A stretch of DNA of 64,000 nucleotides, taken from contig CACEKJ010000006.1 of assembly GCA_902560045.1 (NCBI GenBank), forward strand, positions 1 to 64,000, given 5' to 3'. The notes under the pieces were generated by a model. It saw nothing but the letters and a program-made list of their open reading frames with translations. It searched no databases and was not told where the DNA came from. This document shows, one piece after another, positions 8,619-19,020 of this stretch; the stretch's first letter is position 1, and every line of letters begins with the position of its first letter. The translations under genes were made by a program, and so were the position numbers. This DNA comes from an uncultured Bacteroidota bacterium (GTDB taxonomy: Bacteria > Bacteroidota > Bacteroidia > Flavobacteriales > Flavobacteriaceae).

Positions 8619-9899
8619 TTATTCATTCCAATTTAATCTGTCTTGTTGATTATAGGGCCATGGGGCTCCATTATTCTCAATATTGTTCATCATATTATTT
8701 AACTCAACTGGAGCCGATGATTCCTCCATTATTAAATTCCTTCTCATATCCATAATTATTGACAAGGGATTTATACTGATTGGGCATTCTTCAACACACG
8801 CATTACATGATGTGCAAGCCCACAATTCTTCTTTAGAAATGTAGTCTCCTAATAGTTTTTTATTATCCTCAATATAGGAGCCATTCCTGTCTATATTTTT
8901 ACCAAATTCTTCAACTCTGTCTCTGGTTTCCATCATAATCTTTCTGGGAGACAATTTTTTTCCAGTAATATTTGCAGGGCAAACACTTGTACATCTACCA
9001 CACTCTGTACATGAATAAGCATTTAAAATCTGTAACCATGATAAATCCGTAACATCAGAAACTCCAAACTTTATATCCTCATTAGTTTCTGGTTCGACAG
9101 CTTTACCCATCATAATATTAACCTCATTTGTAACGGTTTTCATATTATTTAGTTTTCCTGAATTTGATATAGATCCGTAAAAAGTGTTTGGAAAGGCAAG
9201 AATAATGTGCAGATGTTTTGAATAATATAAATAGTTGAGAAAAATTAATATACCAATAATATGGAACCACCAAAAGGATCTTTCTAGATAATGTAATGTT
9301 TGATCAGAAAAACCCTCAAAAAATGGAAATATAAGACCGCTTACAATATTTCCATTGTTCATCATTTGAAACTCAACATCTGTAGCATTCATTAACAGAA
9401 ATAAACTCATCAATATTATTTCAAAATATAAGATTAAATCGGCATCAAGCTTTGGCCACCCCATCATTTTATTTTCAAAAAATCTTTTGATTTTTACAAT
9501 ATTTCTTCTGGTCCAAAAAATAATTACTGCGATCAAAACAAGCACAGCAAAAATTTCAAATAAACCGATTAAAACTCCGTATAAGAAACCTATGGATGAA
9601 AATATTCTATGTGTCCCAAAAACTCCATCTATTACTATTTCTATAAGTTCAATATTTATTATAATAAAACCTAGATAAACAATTATGTGAAGTAATCCAG
9701 CAATAGGTCTACTTACCATTTTGGATTGACCCAGAGCTATTCTAGCCATATTTTTCCACCTCTGAGGCTTATTAGTTATTGGATCTGTTTTACCCTTGCC
9801 TAAATTTATATTTCTTCTTAATCTTTTTAGATTTCTAATGAAAACAGCTAATGATAATATCAAAAGAGCAGAAAAAATTATGTTTGGAATATATTGCAA
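8619..9899 (-). CDS. Membrane-bound dicluster Fe-S protein with NarI/HdrE-like cytochrome domain
   Basis: 426 residues. About five hydrophobic helices fill the first 230 residues, with histidines (LLHIIVY, WWFHIIG, YSKHLH) that could bind haem b as in nitrate-reductase gamma-like domains. A soluble C-terminal part carries two ferredoxin motifs, CTECGRCTSVCP and CTSCNACVEECP. It probably exchanges electrons between the quinone pool and the CCG protein at 7394-8182. The start must be TTG at 9899: it directly follows the TAA of mlaD in the same frame, and the next ATG is far inside. Abutting start and stop suggest translational coupling. Confidence 0.85.
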   Translation of the reverse strand: MQYIPNIIFSALLILSLAVFIRNLKRLRRNINLGKGKTDPITNKPQRWKNMARIALGQSKMVSRPIAGLLHIIVYLGFIIINIELIEIVIDGVFGTHRIFSSIGFLYGVLIGLFEIFAVLVLIAVIIFWTRRNIVKIKRFFENKMMGWPKLDADLILYFEIILMSLFLLMNATDVEFQMMNNGNIVSGLIFPFFEGFSDQTLHYLERSFWWFHIIGILIFLNYLYYSKHLHIILAFPNTFYGSISNSGKLNNMKTVTNEVNIMMGKAVEPETNEDIKFGVSDVTDLSWLQILNAYSCTECGRCTSVCPANITGKKLSPRKIMMETRDRVEEFGKNIDRNGSYIEDNKKLLGDYISKEELWACTSCNACVEECPISINPLSIIMDMRRNLIMEESSAPVELNNMMNNIENNGAPWPYNQQDRLNWNE

Positions 9900-10844
9900 T
9901 TAGTTATTCTTTTTAAAGTCTTTATTTTTTTTTCCGAATACCGAAAAATTAATATATCTACTTGGATTTAGTTTTACGTCCTCGATTAATATATTAAGCT
10001 CATTAGTGGCTTTTTCAAGATTTTCATATATAGACTTGTCTTGAATTAGCATTCCCATAGTACCGTTAGAATTATTTAAATTTTTAGACACTTTGTTAAG
10101 ATTTTTGACAAGTTCATTCAAATTATTGGTTAAATCACTAATATCTTTTTTGGAAACAGAATCAGTTATGGATTTCAGGTTATTACTTGTATCTTTTAAA
10201 TCATTAATAGTAAGCTCAATGCCTGGTGCACTTTTTTCGATCAAATTTGAAACTTTTTGTGAGGTATTTGAGAGATTCTGAGTTAGTAAAGAGAATTCCT
10301 TAATACTCGACTTAAGTTCAGTCTTAGTTTCCTCATCAAATAACTTGTTGACGTTTTCAAAAACTACTTCAGCACTTTGCATTACAGACTCGAGTTGTAA
10401 CTGAACCTGTGGTAAAATTTGATTTACCAATTCTGTCAGCCCAGGTTTTAAAACCCCCTTTAAAAAATCTCCATCTAAGGCAATTGTTGAATCATTTTTA
10501 TAATCAGGTATTATTGCTATTGCCTTTCCCCCAATCAACCCTGTCTCATAAAGTTCAGCTGTGCTAGTTTTTGGGAAAATAACATCATTTTCAATAATTA
10601 TGTCAACTATGAGTTCTCGAGTATTTTCTGGGTTAAAATTTATTTTATGAACCTTACCTATTTTAAATCCATTGAGTGTTACTGGATTTGACATTGATAA
10701 TCCATCAACTTTAGAATAAGTAACCTTAAATTTTCTATTTTTTTCAAATAAATTTATTCCCTTCAAATAATTATAAGAAAAAACACTCATCATTATTCCG
10801 ATAATAGCCAAAAAACCAATTTTTATTTCTTTATTAAATTTCAT
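9900..10844 (-). CDS. MlaD/MCE-family lipid transport protein
   Basis: 314 residues. One N-terminal membrane anchor (IGFLAIIGIMMSVFSYNYL) is followed by an MCE domain: FKVTYSKVDGLSMSNPVTLNGFKIGKV, then a C-terminal region of long amphipathic helices rich in Asn, Leu and Lys with SLTQNLSNTSQKVSNL-type coiled coil. MCE proteins carry phospholipids between inner and outer membrane as periplasmic partners of an MlaEF-type ABC transporter; those partners are not in the window. It lies 36 bp after the amidase gene and abuts the membrane Fe-S gene. Confidence 0.9.
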   Translation of the reverse strand: MKFNKEIKIGFLAIIGIMMSVFSYNYLKGINLFEKNRKFKVTYSKVDGLSMSNPVTLNGFKIGKVHKINFNPENTRELIVDIIIENDVIFPKTSTAELYETGLIGGKAIAIIPDYKNDSTIALDGDFLKGVLKPGLTELVNQILPQVQLQLESVMQSAEVVFENVNKLFDEETKTELKSSIKEFSLLTQNLSNTSQKVSNLIEKSAPGIELTINDLKDTSNNLKSITDSVSKKDISDLTNNLNELVKNLNKVSKNLNNSNGTMGMLIQDKSIYENLEKATNELNILIEDVKLNPSRYINFSVFGKKNKDFKKNN

Positions 10845-10880
10845 TTAATAATCATCTGTTTATATAAATTTACTTATTTA

Positions 10881-11957
10881 CTAATCAACTTCAAATAGTT
10901 TACCATTTTTAAATCCAACGATATATGCATTTGGATATCCGTTGCGTCTTGCAAATTTTTTCTTCTTTTTAATATCTGTAAGATTTTTTGAACTTGAATA
11001 GAAGTACTTATACAAAGAACCTTGTTTTATCCTAGATAAGTCATTTAGACCCTTAAAGTTATAAGATTTTAATTCCAGTTTTCTTTTACCTGCAGCTATT
11101 TGAACCTTGTATATAACTATATCAGAATTTTGCGATTGAGCTATGTTATTTTCATAATAATTAATGGCTTTTTTGTATTTTTTGATGGCTTTGTAAATGC
11201 TATTTGATATTTCAGCCTGTCCTTTTTTTGAGTTTAAATAGTCACCTTCTTTTTTGTTAGTCATAAAACCAGCTTCAATTAAAATACTAGGCATATATGT
11301 GTTATGAAGCACCCAAAAACCTGATTGTTTTACTCCTCTGTTTTTGATTTTTAAATCTTTTGTAAAATTTTCTTGAACAAAACTCGCAAGTAAAATACTT
11401 TGATCTAGATATTCTTCTTGCATTAAAGTAGTTCCAATTAGAAATTCAGTTGATGTTGGACTATAGTTTTCCTTATCCATTTGATAATGATCATCCAAAA
11501 AGATAATTTCGTTTTCCTTTTTAGCAACATTAAAATTAGCATTACTAACGTGTAATCCGTATACAAAAGTTTCAGAACCATGAACTGAACTATCATGAAA
11601 TGCATTACAATGTATTGAAATAAAAAGGTCAGCATCAACATCATTTGCAATTTTAGCCCTTTGTCTTAGTGTTAAAAAAACATCTTTATCCCTTGTATAA
11701 ATAACCTCATCACCACTATTTTCTAACTTGTTTCCTAAATCCAAAGCTATTTTTAATACGATGTCTTTTTCTTTAATTCCACTTTGATTCGGTCTTCCAG
11801 GGTCTTTTCCACCATGTCCTGCGTCAATTACTACTTTAAATTTGTTTTGAGAATCAAGTTCGTTTATGTTTGAAAGACTTAAAGCAAAGAACATAATTAT
11901 CCCTTTCGCTGTTAAACTAAGGTTAAAAAAAAGGGAGTTTAAGTAAACTTTAGTCAT
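10881..11957 (-). CDS. N-acetylmuramoyl-L-alanine amidase (Amidase_3)
   Basis: 358 residues. A hydrophobic N-terminus (GIIMFFALSLSNI) indicates export. The zinc-amidase core runs from VVIDAGHGGKDPG (first zinc His) through SIHCNAF (later zinc His) to PSILIEAGFMTNKKE (catalytic Glu). The last 80 residues (YKVQIAAGKRKLELKSYNFKGL...) look like a degenerate SPOR-type peptidoglycan-binding domain. It cleaves the amide link between MurNAc and the stem peptide, likely in cell separation. It is the first gene of the minus-strand run and is divergent from lptD, with 76 bp between them. Confidence 0.93.
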   Translation of the reverse strand: MTKVYLNSLFFNLSLTAKGIIMFFALSLSNINELDSQNKFKVVIDAGHGGKDPGRPNQSGIKEKDIVLKIALDLGNKLENSGDEVIYTRDKDVFLTLRQRAKIANDVDADLFISIHCNAFHDSSVHGSETFVYGLHVSNANFNVAKKENEIIFLDDHYQMDKENYSPTSTEFLIGTTLMQEEYLDQSILLASFVQENFTKDLKIKNRGVKQSGFWVLHNTYMPSILIEAGFMTNKKEGDYLNSKKGQAEISNSIYKAIKKYKKAINYYENNIAQSQNSDIVIYKVQIAAGKRKLELKSYNFKGLNDLSRIKQGSLYKYFYSSSKNLTDIKKKKKFARRNGYPNAYIVGFKNGKLFEVD

Positions 11958-12033
11958 AAATTATGTATTATAGCCTTAAAATATACGTAAATTTATAGCT
12001 GTTTTTCAGTTATACTAATATACATTCAATAGG

Positions 12034-14646
12034 TTGAAATCAAACTTTTTCAAATTAATTTTATTGTTAAGTTATACATTGTTTATAAACATGAATAATT
12101 ATGCATTCACACGTAATTATTCTATTGATACAATTGTTAAAAATGATTCAATTAATCAAAAAGATAAGCTGCTTTTAAGCAAAATCACCTATGAAGCTAC
12201 CGACACAACTGCGATAAGCCCAAAAGATAAATTAATTAGATTATATAATAATGCTAAAATTACCTACGGGGATATGGAGATAACATCCGGAATCATTCTT
12301 GTAGATTATGAAAAAAATGAAATTTACGCTGGAAGAATTAAAGACTCTCTTGGTGAGTATACTCAATTGCCAATATTTAAACAAGGTCAAGATGAAATAA
12401 GGCCAGATTCATTAAAATTTAACATGGATACTAAAAAGGCAATTATTTTTAATTCTAGAACAGAAGAAGCGGGTTTGAATATACTTTCAGACAAAACTAA
12501 AAAAGAAAATGATTCCGTATATTTTATGAATAGGGCTAAATTTACAACCTCTGCAGACATTGATAATCCAGAATATTATTTTTTGCTTAGAAAGGCCAAG
12601 GTAATTCCTGGAAAAAAAATTATTACAGGACCCACCAATATGTATATTGCAGACGTGCCTACCCCAATTGGTCTGCCATTTGCTTATTTTCCTATTTCTA
12701 ATAAAAGAAGCTCTGGTATAATTTTTCCCTCTTTTGGAGAACAAAATTCCCGAGGTTATTTTATTCAAAATGGAGGTTATTATCTACCAATAAATGACAA
12801 CTTAGATTTGACATTACTTGGTGATTATTATACCAACGGAAGTTATGGATTTAGACTTGAAAACACCTATTTCTACAGATATAAATTTAGAGGTAATTTA
12901 AGTTTTAGATTTGAAAACTTAATTCGTAGTGAAAGAGGTTTTCCAGACTATTCCAAAAGTTCAATATATAATTTGAGATGGTCACATAGTCAAGATTCAA
13001 AATCAAATCCAAATTCAAGATTTTCAGCCTCCGTCAATTTAGGAAGTAGTAAATATTATCAACAATCTGTTAATCAGATGAATGCGGCTAATTTTTTAAA
13101 TAATAGTTTATCATCATCAGTTTCTTATTCAAAAACTTTTCCAGGTGAACCTCAGGTAAATATTAGTCTATCTGCAACTCATTCACAAAATACAAATACA
13201 CAGACTATTAATATGACTTTACCTACATTTCAAGGAAGTATTTCTAGAATATACCCTTTTGCCCCTAAAGGGGGTAGTAAAAGAGGTATAATTCAAAATA
13301 TTAACTTTCAATATAATGTACGTGGTGAAAACAGAATATTAACCACTGATTCTTTATTTTTTAAGAAAGAAATGTTTGAGTCTGCTAAATCAGGTTTTCA
13401 GCATTCAATTCCGATTAGCACAAATTTTAAATTATTTAAATACTTAAGTTTTTCCACTAGTGCAAACTTTCAGGAAACATGGGTTTTTAAAACAATTGAT
13501 AAAGAATATAATTTACAACTTCAAGAAGTGGAAACAACCGAGAATAGAGGATTTGATTCTTTTAGAACATATAATTTCTCAACCTCATTAGGGACAACCG
13601 TTTATGGAATGTATAATTTTTCTGAAGAAAGTAAAATTAAAGCTATTAGGCATGTTATGAGACCTTCGGTTAGTTATGGAATTTCTCCTGCTTTCAATCA
13701 ATATTATGATACTTACGAGGTTATTTCTGCAGATGGTGTAACTACATCTGATGTTGATTATTCAAGATTTGAAGAATCAATTTTTGGAATGCCAAATAAA
13801 AATTATGCAAGCTCAATGTCTTTATCTTTAAATAATAATATTGAAGCCAAAGTAATAGATAAGGAAAGTGAAGATAATGAGTTAAAAAAAATAGTTCTGT
13901 TAAATAATTTAAATTTTTCTACTGCTTATAACTTAGCTGCCGATTCTTTGAACCTATCCCCTGTCAGAATGACTGGAGGAACTCAGTTATTTAAAAATAA
14001 AATGAGTGTAAATTTTGGGGCAACACTAGACCCATACACAATCGATGAAAATAATGTTAGAATTAACAAATTTCATATAAATAATGATGGAGGTTTATTT
14101 AGGCTTACAAGTGCTAATTTAACATTTAATTACTCCTTAAATAGTAGTGGTTCTGATAAAGAAGATAAAAACAGAAATTCATCAACAAATGAATCATTAA
14201 GAAACGGAGGAAGAGATGATGATTTATTTGGAAGATCCATGGATACTTCATCCTCAGATTTTATGCAAACTGAGGACGATGAAGAAGAAGTGTTAAGTGA
14301 TTTGTATTCATATAAGATACCATGGTCATTAAGGCTAGCATATGCAGTAAATTACAATAACTCCATAGGTCAAAATGAAATTTCTTCTCATTCGTTGATG
14401 TTTTCAGGAGATGTAGAGTTATCTCCAAAATGGAATGCAGGTATATCATCAGGTTATGATTTTAAAAATCAGGGTATCACATACACTCAATTAAGATTTG
14501 AGAGAGACTTACTAAGTTGGAGGATGAACTTTAGCTGGATACCTTTTAGCGCAAATAAATCATGGAATTTCTTCATCGGAATAAAAAGTGGTATGCTTAG
14601 TGATATTAAATACGATAAAAGAAGACAAAGAGATAAAATATTATAA
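12034..14646 (+). CDS. lptD: LPS-assembly outer-membrane protein LptD
   Basis: 870 residues. A signal peptide (FFKLILLLSYTLFINMNNYAF) is followed by an OstA-like periplasmic segment (residues ~60-200, LYNNAKITYGDMEITSGIILVDY) and a long beta-barrel with PIGLPFAYFPISNKRSSGIIFP, a typical LptD start of barrel. LptD inserts LPS into the outer leaflet. The start is TTG at 12034: an in-frame TAA lies at 12016-12018 and the first ATG (12091) would cut off the signal peptide. An acidic, Ser-rich stretch near residues 705-755 is a variable loop. ridA follows 9 bp downstream. Confidence 0.93.
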   Translation: MKSNFFKLILLLSYTLFINMNNYAFTRNYSIDTIVKNDSINQKDKLLLSKITYEATDTTAISPKDKLIRLYNNAKITYGDMEITSGIILVDYEKNEIYAGRIKDSLGEYTQLPIFKQGQDEIRPDSLKFNMDTKKAIIFNSRTEEAGLNILSDKTKKENDSVYFMNRAKFTTSADIDNPEYYFLLRKAKVIPGKKIITGPTNMYIADVPTPIGLPFAYFPISNKRSSGIIFPSFGEQNSRGYFIQNGGYYLPINDNLDLTLLGDYYTNGSYGFRLENTYFYRYKFRGNLSFRFENLIRSERGFPDYSKSSIYNLRWSHSQDSKSNPNSRFSASVNLGSSKYYQQSVNQMNAANFLNNSLSSSVSYSKTFPGEPQVNISLSATHSQNTNTQTINMTLPTFQGSISRIYPFAPKGGSKRGIIQNINFQYNVRGENRILTTDSLFFKKEMFESAKSGFQHSIPISTNFKLFKYLSFSTSANFQETWVFKTIDKEYNLQLQEVETTENRGFDSFRTYNFSTSLGTTVYGMYNFSEESKIKAIRHVMRPSVSYGISPAFNQYYDTYEVISADGVTTSDVDYSRFEESIFGMPNKNYASSMSLSLNNNIEAKVIDKESEDNELKKIVLLNNLNFSTAYNLAADSLNLSPVRMTGGTQLFKNKMSVNFGATLDPYTIDENNVRINKFHINNDGGLFRLTSANLTFNYSLNSSGSDKEDKNRNSSTNESLRNGGRDDDLFGRSMDTSSSDFMQTEDDEEEVLSDLYSYKIPWSLRLAYAVNYNNSIGQNEISSHSLMFSGDVELSPKWNAGISSGYDFKNQGITYTQLRFERDLLSWRMNFSWIPFSANKSWNFFIGIKSGMLSDIKYDKRRQRDKIL

Positions 14647-14655
14647 ATTTATACT

Positions 14656-15036
14656 ATGAAAAAAATAATAAAAACGGACAATGCTCCAAAACCAATAGGA
14701 CCTTACAATCAAGCTGTAATTGCCGGAAATTATTTATTTATTTCTGGACAGATTGCTTTAAATCCAAAATCAGGGGATTTAATTATTAATTGCATTGAAG
14801 ATGAAACAAAACAAGTGATGGAAAATTTAAAAGCTATTTTAACAGAAGCCTCATTAACATTTGAGAATGTTGTTAAAACAACAATATTCCTTTCTAGTAT
14901 GGATAATTTTAAATCTGTAAATGAAATCTATGGTTCTTATTTAAAGGATGAGACTGCACCAGCACGTGAAACAGTTGAAGTCAGTAAATTACCAGTAGGA
15001 GTTAATGTTGAAATATCAATGATCGCTATTCTGTAG
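14656..15036 (+). CDS. ridA: RidA-family reactive enamine/imine deaminase
   Basis: 126 residues, the normal size. Family signatures include APKPIGPYNQAVIAGNYLFISGQIAL near the N-terminus, MENLKAIL, and the C-terminal ETVEVSKLPVGVNVEISMIAI; the Arg in PARETVEV is the substrate carboxylate-binding residue of active RidA. It hydrolyses 2-aminoacrylate and related imines released by PLP enzymes. It lies 9 bp after lptD and probably shares its transcript. Its 3' end overlaps the opposite-strand kinase gene by 21 bp. Confidence 0.95.
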   Translation: MKKIIKTDNAPKPIGPYNQAVIAGNYLFISGQIALNPKSGDLIINCIEDETKQVMENLKAILTEASLTFENVVKTTIFLSSMDNFKSVNEIYGSYLKDETAPARETVEVSKLPVGVNVEISMIAIL

Positions 15037-15885
15037 TTGTCTTTTGTGAAAATCTAGTAATCCATCAATTGGTTTTCTAATTATATTACCAGGTTTCAAA
15101 TCATATTCTTCTAAGCATTTTTGAAGTTCATCCTTCAAATAAAATGAAATCGAGCCAACAAAATGTATAGGGATATTTTTTGCGTCCGAAAATTGTAAAA
15201 TTTGTCTTTCGATAAATAAATTAAAACCTCTTTTAATTAGTGATTGTCCGTAATCTGAATCTTTATTTTGAATTAAAAATTTAGCAAATGTTGCTAGATA
15301 TGTGTTTGGGTTAGGTTGCTTGTAAAGATTATCTTTAATTGTCTCCGCATCCAAATTAAACTCATTATTAAATTTTTTTGCTGTCTCTTCAGGAATTCTG
15401 TTAAAATAATAGTCTCTTAACATTTGTCTTCCAAAATAATTCCCACTTGCATCATCCATTAATATATATCCTAAGGATATAACCCTTTGATCAATATTTT
15501 CTCCGTCAAAATATGTACAATTTGATCCTGTACCTAAAATACAAACAATTGATTTTGATTTTATTTCTGCTGTTGAATATATAGCTGCATATGTATCTTC
15601 TTTTATAGAATAATATTCACAGTTTATAAATATATCTTCAAATACGTTTTTAATTAAAACCCTTGGAGGTTCTGTTCCACAACCTGCTCCGTAAAAATGT
15701 ATTTCTTTTACATCTTTTCTAAACTTGTATAATTCAAAGTTATTTACAATCCTTTCTTTGAGTATATGATTAGTTAACACCTGTGGGTTAAGTCCGAGAG
15801 TTTGTGTTTCAAATAACGTTTCTCCGCTTTTATTTATTGAAATCCAATCGGTTTTGGTTGAACCGCTGTCTACAATTAAAATCAT
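15016..15885 (-). CDS. BadF/BadG-type ATPase, N-acetylglucosamine kinase-like
   Basis: 289 residues of the ASKHA kinase fold. Phosphate loops are visible at LIVDSGSTKTDW (N-terminus) and CILGTGSNC (middle), with MDDASGNYFGRQ following. Bacteroidota proteins of this type are usually called N-acetylglucosamine kinases and may feed GlcNAc from cell-wall recycling into metabolism, which fits the GH3 enzyme at 4002-6914; this link is inference. It lies 37 bp after gapA on the same strand and overlaps ridA tail to tail. Confidence 0.82.
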   Translation of the reverse strand: MILIVDSGSTKTDWISINKSGETLFETQTLGLNPQVLTNHILKERIVNNFELYKFRKDVKEIHFYGAGCGTEPPRVLIKNVFEDIFINCEYYSIKEDTYAAIYSTAEIKSKSIVCILGTGSNCTYFDGENIDQRVISLGYILMDDASGNYFGRQMLRDYYFNRIPEETAKKFNNEFNLDAETIKDNLYKQPNPNTYLATFAKFLIQNKDSDYGQSLIKRGFNLFIERQILQFSDAKNIPIHFVGSISFYLKDELQKCLEEYDLKPGNIIRKPIDGLLDFHKRQLQNSDH

Positions 15886-15922
15886 ATTGATAGCTTATTG
15901 GTGGTTAGTTTGTTTAATATAA

Positions 15923-16933
<1,011 letters not shown>

Positions 16934-16938
16934 TTAAT

Positions 16939-17925
16939 TTATATTGACATTATATCACTGACTTTTAAAAGCTCAGTATTTATTTTTGTAATTCCTTTTA
17001 TTGCTTTTTTGAAGGGGGTTACTGTAACAACATTATTTTGTAAACCAACCATAATATTACTTTCTCCCTTAATCATCAGTTCAACGGCTTTGACTCCTAA
17101 CCTACTAGCTAAAACTCTATCAAAGCATGTGGGAGAACCACCTCTTTGCATATGACCAAGTACAGAAACTCTTGCATCATAATCAGGTAAATGTTTTTCA
17201 ACATATTTTTTTAATTCATATACATTTTCCCCCGTATCATCTCCTTCAGCAACAACTACTATGCTAGATGATTTTCCTGTTTTTTTACTTCTCTTTAAAG
17301 ATTGGATTAACCTTTCCTCACCCAAATTTTCTTCTGGAATTAATATTTCTTCAGCACCCGAAGCAACACCTGTGTTAAGAGCTATGTGACCCGCATCTCT
17401 ACCCATTACTTCAATAAAGAATAATCGGTTATGTGAACTCGCCGTATCTCTTATCTTATCAATAGCGCTCATCACTGTATTACAAGCAGAATCAAAACCA
17501 ATGGTATGAGATGTTCCAAAAATATCATTGTCAATTGTTGCAGGAATACCGATGACAGGAAAGTTATTTTCTTTACCAAAAATCAAACCACCAGTAAATG
17601 TTCCGTCACCGCCAATTGCAATTAAACCATCAATATTATTAGATTTTAAAGTTTTATAAGCCTTATCTCTCCCTTCTTTAGATCTGAAATCTTTGGATCT
17701 AGCCGTTTTTAAGATTGTTCCACCCTTATTAATTATACCCTTAACACTTCTTGCATTAAGCTCAATCATTTTACCATTGATTAAGCCATCGTATCCTTTA
17801 TAAAAACCCATCGGGGTTATACCTTTGTAAACACATGTACGAACAACCGATCTAATGGCAGCATTCATCCCCGGTGCATCTCCACCAGACGTGATAATAG
17901 CGATTTTTTTAAGGGATTTTTCCAT
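16939..17925 (-). CDS. pfkA: ATP-dependent 6-phosphofructokinase
   Basis: 328 residues. Motifs: TSGGDAPGMNAAIR at the N-terminus, AIGGDGTFTGG (the Gly after GGD marks ATP rather than pyrophosphate use), PATIDNDIFGT (no Lys at the position diagnostic of PPi enzymes), MGRDAGHIAL and GHMQRGGSP. It phosphorylates fructose-6-phosphate, the committed step of glycolysis. It heads the pfkA-gapA-kinase run and is divergent from tsaD (87 bp between starts). Confidence 0.97.
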   Translation of the reverse strand: MEKSLKKIAIITSGGDAPGMNAAIRSVVRTCVYKGITPMGFYKGYDGLINGKMIELNARSVKGIINKGGTILKTARSKDFRSKEGRDKAYKTLKSNNIDGLIAIGGDGTFTGGLIFGKENNFPVIGIPATIDNDIFGTSHTIGFDSACNTVMSAIDKIRDTASSHNRLFFIEVMGRDAGHIALNTGVASGAEEILIPEENLGEERLIQSLKRSKKTGKSSSIVVVAEGDDTGENVYELKKYVEKHLPDYDARVSVLGHMQRGGSPTCFDRVLASRLGVKAVELMIKGESNIMVGLQNNVVTVTPFKKAIKGITKINTELLKVSDIMSI

Positions 17926-18000
17926 CCCTGTAAATATAATAATCTATTAGATTAATCATAAGCATTTTTTTAAATCTTTTTTTAATTAAAAAAGTAACTA

Positions 18001-18008
18001 TAAATTTG
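18001..18008 (+). promoter_or_regulatory. Bacteroidota-type -7 promoter element before tsaD
   Basis: TAAATTTG matches the TAnnTTTG -7 consensus known for Bacteroidota sigma-ABfr promoters. No clear TTG -33 element lies at the expected 17-23 bp upstream. The element ends only 4 bp before the tsaD ATG, so the transcript would start on or next to the start codon. Confidence 0.4.
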
Positions 18009-18012
18009 GAGT

Positions 18013-19020
18013 ATGAATGATGAGATTTATATTTTGGCAATTGAAACGTCATGTGATGACACATCCATAGCAATAATGAGGAATAATGCAGTCTTATCAA
18101 ATATTGTCTCTAGTCAGCAAATTCATGAACTTTTTGGGGGTGTAGTCCCAGAATTAGCATCAAGAGAGCATGACAAATTAATTGTACCTGTTCTAAGAGA
18201 GTCCTTACATAAATCTAAAATATCTCTAAATCAAATCGATGTTATAGCATACACAAGAGGTCCGGGGTTACTTGGTTCATTGCTAGTTGGAAGCTCATTT
18301 GCAAAATCTTTATCTCTTTCTTTAAATATTCCCTTAGTTGAAATAAATCATATGCATGCTCATATTTTATCAATATTTATTGAGGATAATGTAGACAAGC
18401 CTGAATTTCCTTTTATAGCATTAACAGTGTCTGGTGGTCACACCCAATTAGTTCTTGTTGAGAGCCCGATAAAATTTACTGAAATTGGAACAACTCTGGA
18501 CGATGCTGCTGGGGAAGCATTTGATAAGTCAGGAAAAATTCTTGGTTTGGATTACCCTGCTGGACCTACTATTGATAAATTGGCTAAAAAAGGTGATCCA
18601 AATAGATTTGTTTTTACAAAACCAAAGGTAAAAGGTTTAAATTTTAGTTTTTCTGGACTAAAAACTAATTTTAAAAATTTTATCAATTCAAAATCAGAAG
18701 ATTTTATTAAAAACAATATAAACCATCTTTGTGCATCATTACAAAATACTATTGTTGAAATTTTGATTGAGAAAATTTTAAAAGCCCAAAAAATACATGT
18801 AATTAATGATTTTGTTGTTTGTGGAGGAGTTTCTGCAAATTCATATTTAAGACAAAAACTTTTGGGTTTAAAAGATTCGCATGATATAAAATCTCACCTT
18901 CCTAATGTATGCTATTCGACTGATAATGCGGCCATGATTGGAGTAAATGCTTATTATAAGTTTAAGCATTCTATTTTTGGTGAACTAAGTGATCAAAGTA
19001 TATCTAGATACCCTGTTTAA
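18013..19020 (+). CDS. tsaD: tRNA N6-threonylcarbamoyladenosine transferase TsaD
   Basis: 335 residues. It transfers the threonylcarbamoyl group to A37 of ANN-decoding tRNAs together with TsaB and TsaE. Diagnostic features: LAIETSCDDTSIAI, the metal-binding EINHMHAHI (HxxxH), TVSGGHTQLVL, GLDYPAGP, and CGGVSANSYLR. Length is normal. The stop codon shares a base with the rsmE start (TAATG). Confidence 0.97.
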   Translation: MNDEIYILAIETSCDDTSIAIMRNNAVLSNIVSSQQIHELFGGVVPELASREHDKLIVPVLRESLHKSKISLNQIDVIAYTRGPGLLGSLLVGSSFAKSLSLSLNIPLVEINHMHAHILSIFIEDNVDKPEFPFIALTVSGGHTQLVLVESPIKFTEIGTTLDDAAGEAFDKSGKILGLDYPAGPTIDKLAKKGDPNRFVFTKPKVKGLNFSFSGLKTNFKNFINSKSEDFIKNNINHLCASLQNTIVEILIEKILKAQKIHVINDFVVCGGVSANSYLRQKLLGLKDSHDIKSHLPNVCYSTDNAAMIGVNAYYKFKHSIFGELSDQSISRYPV

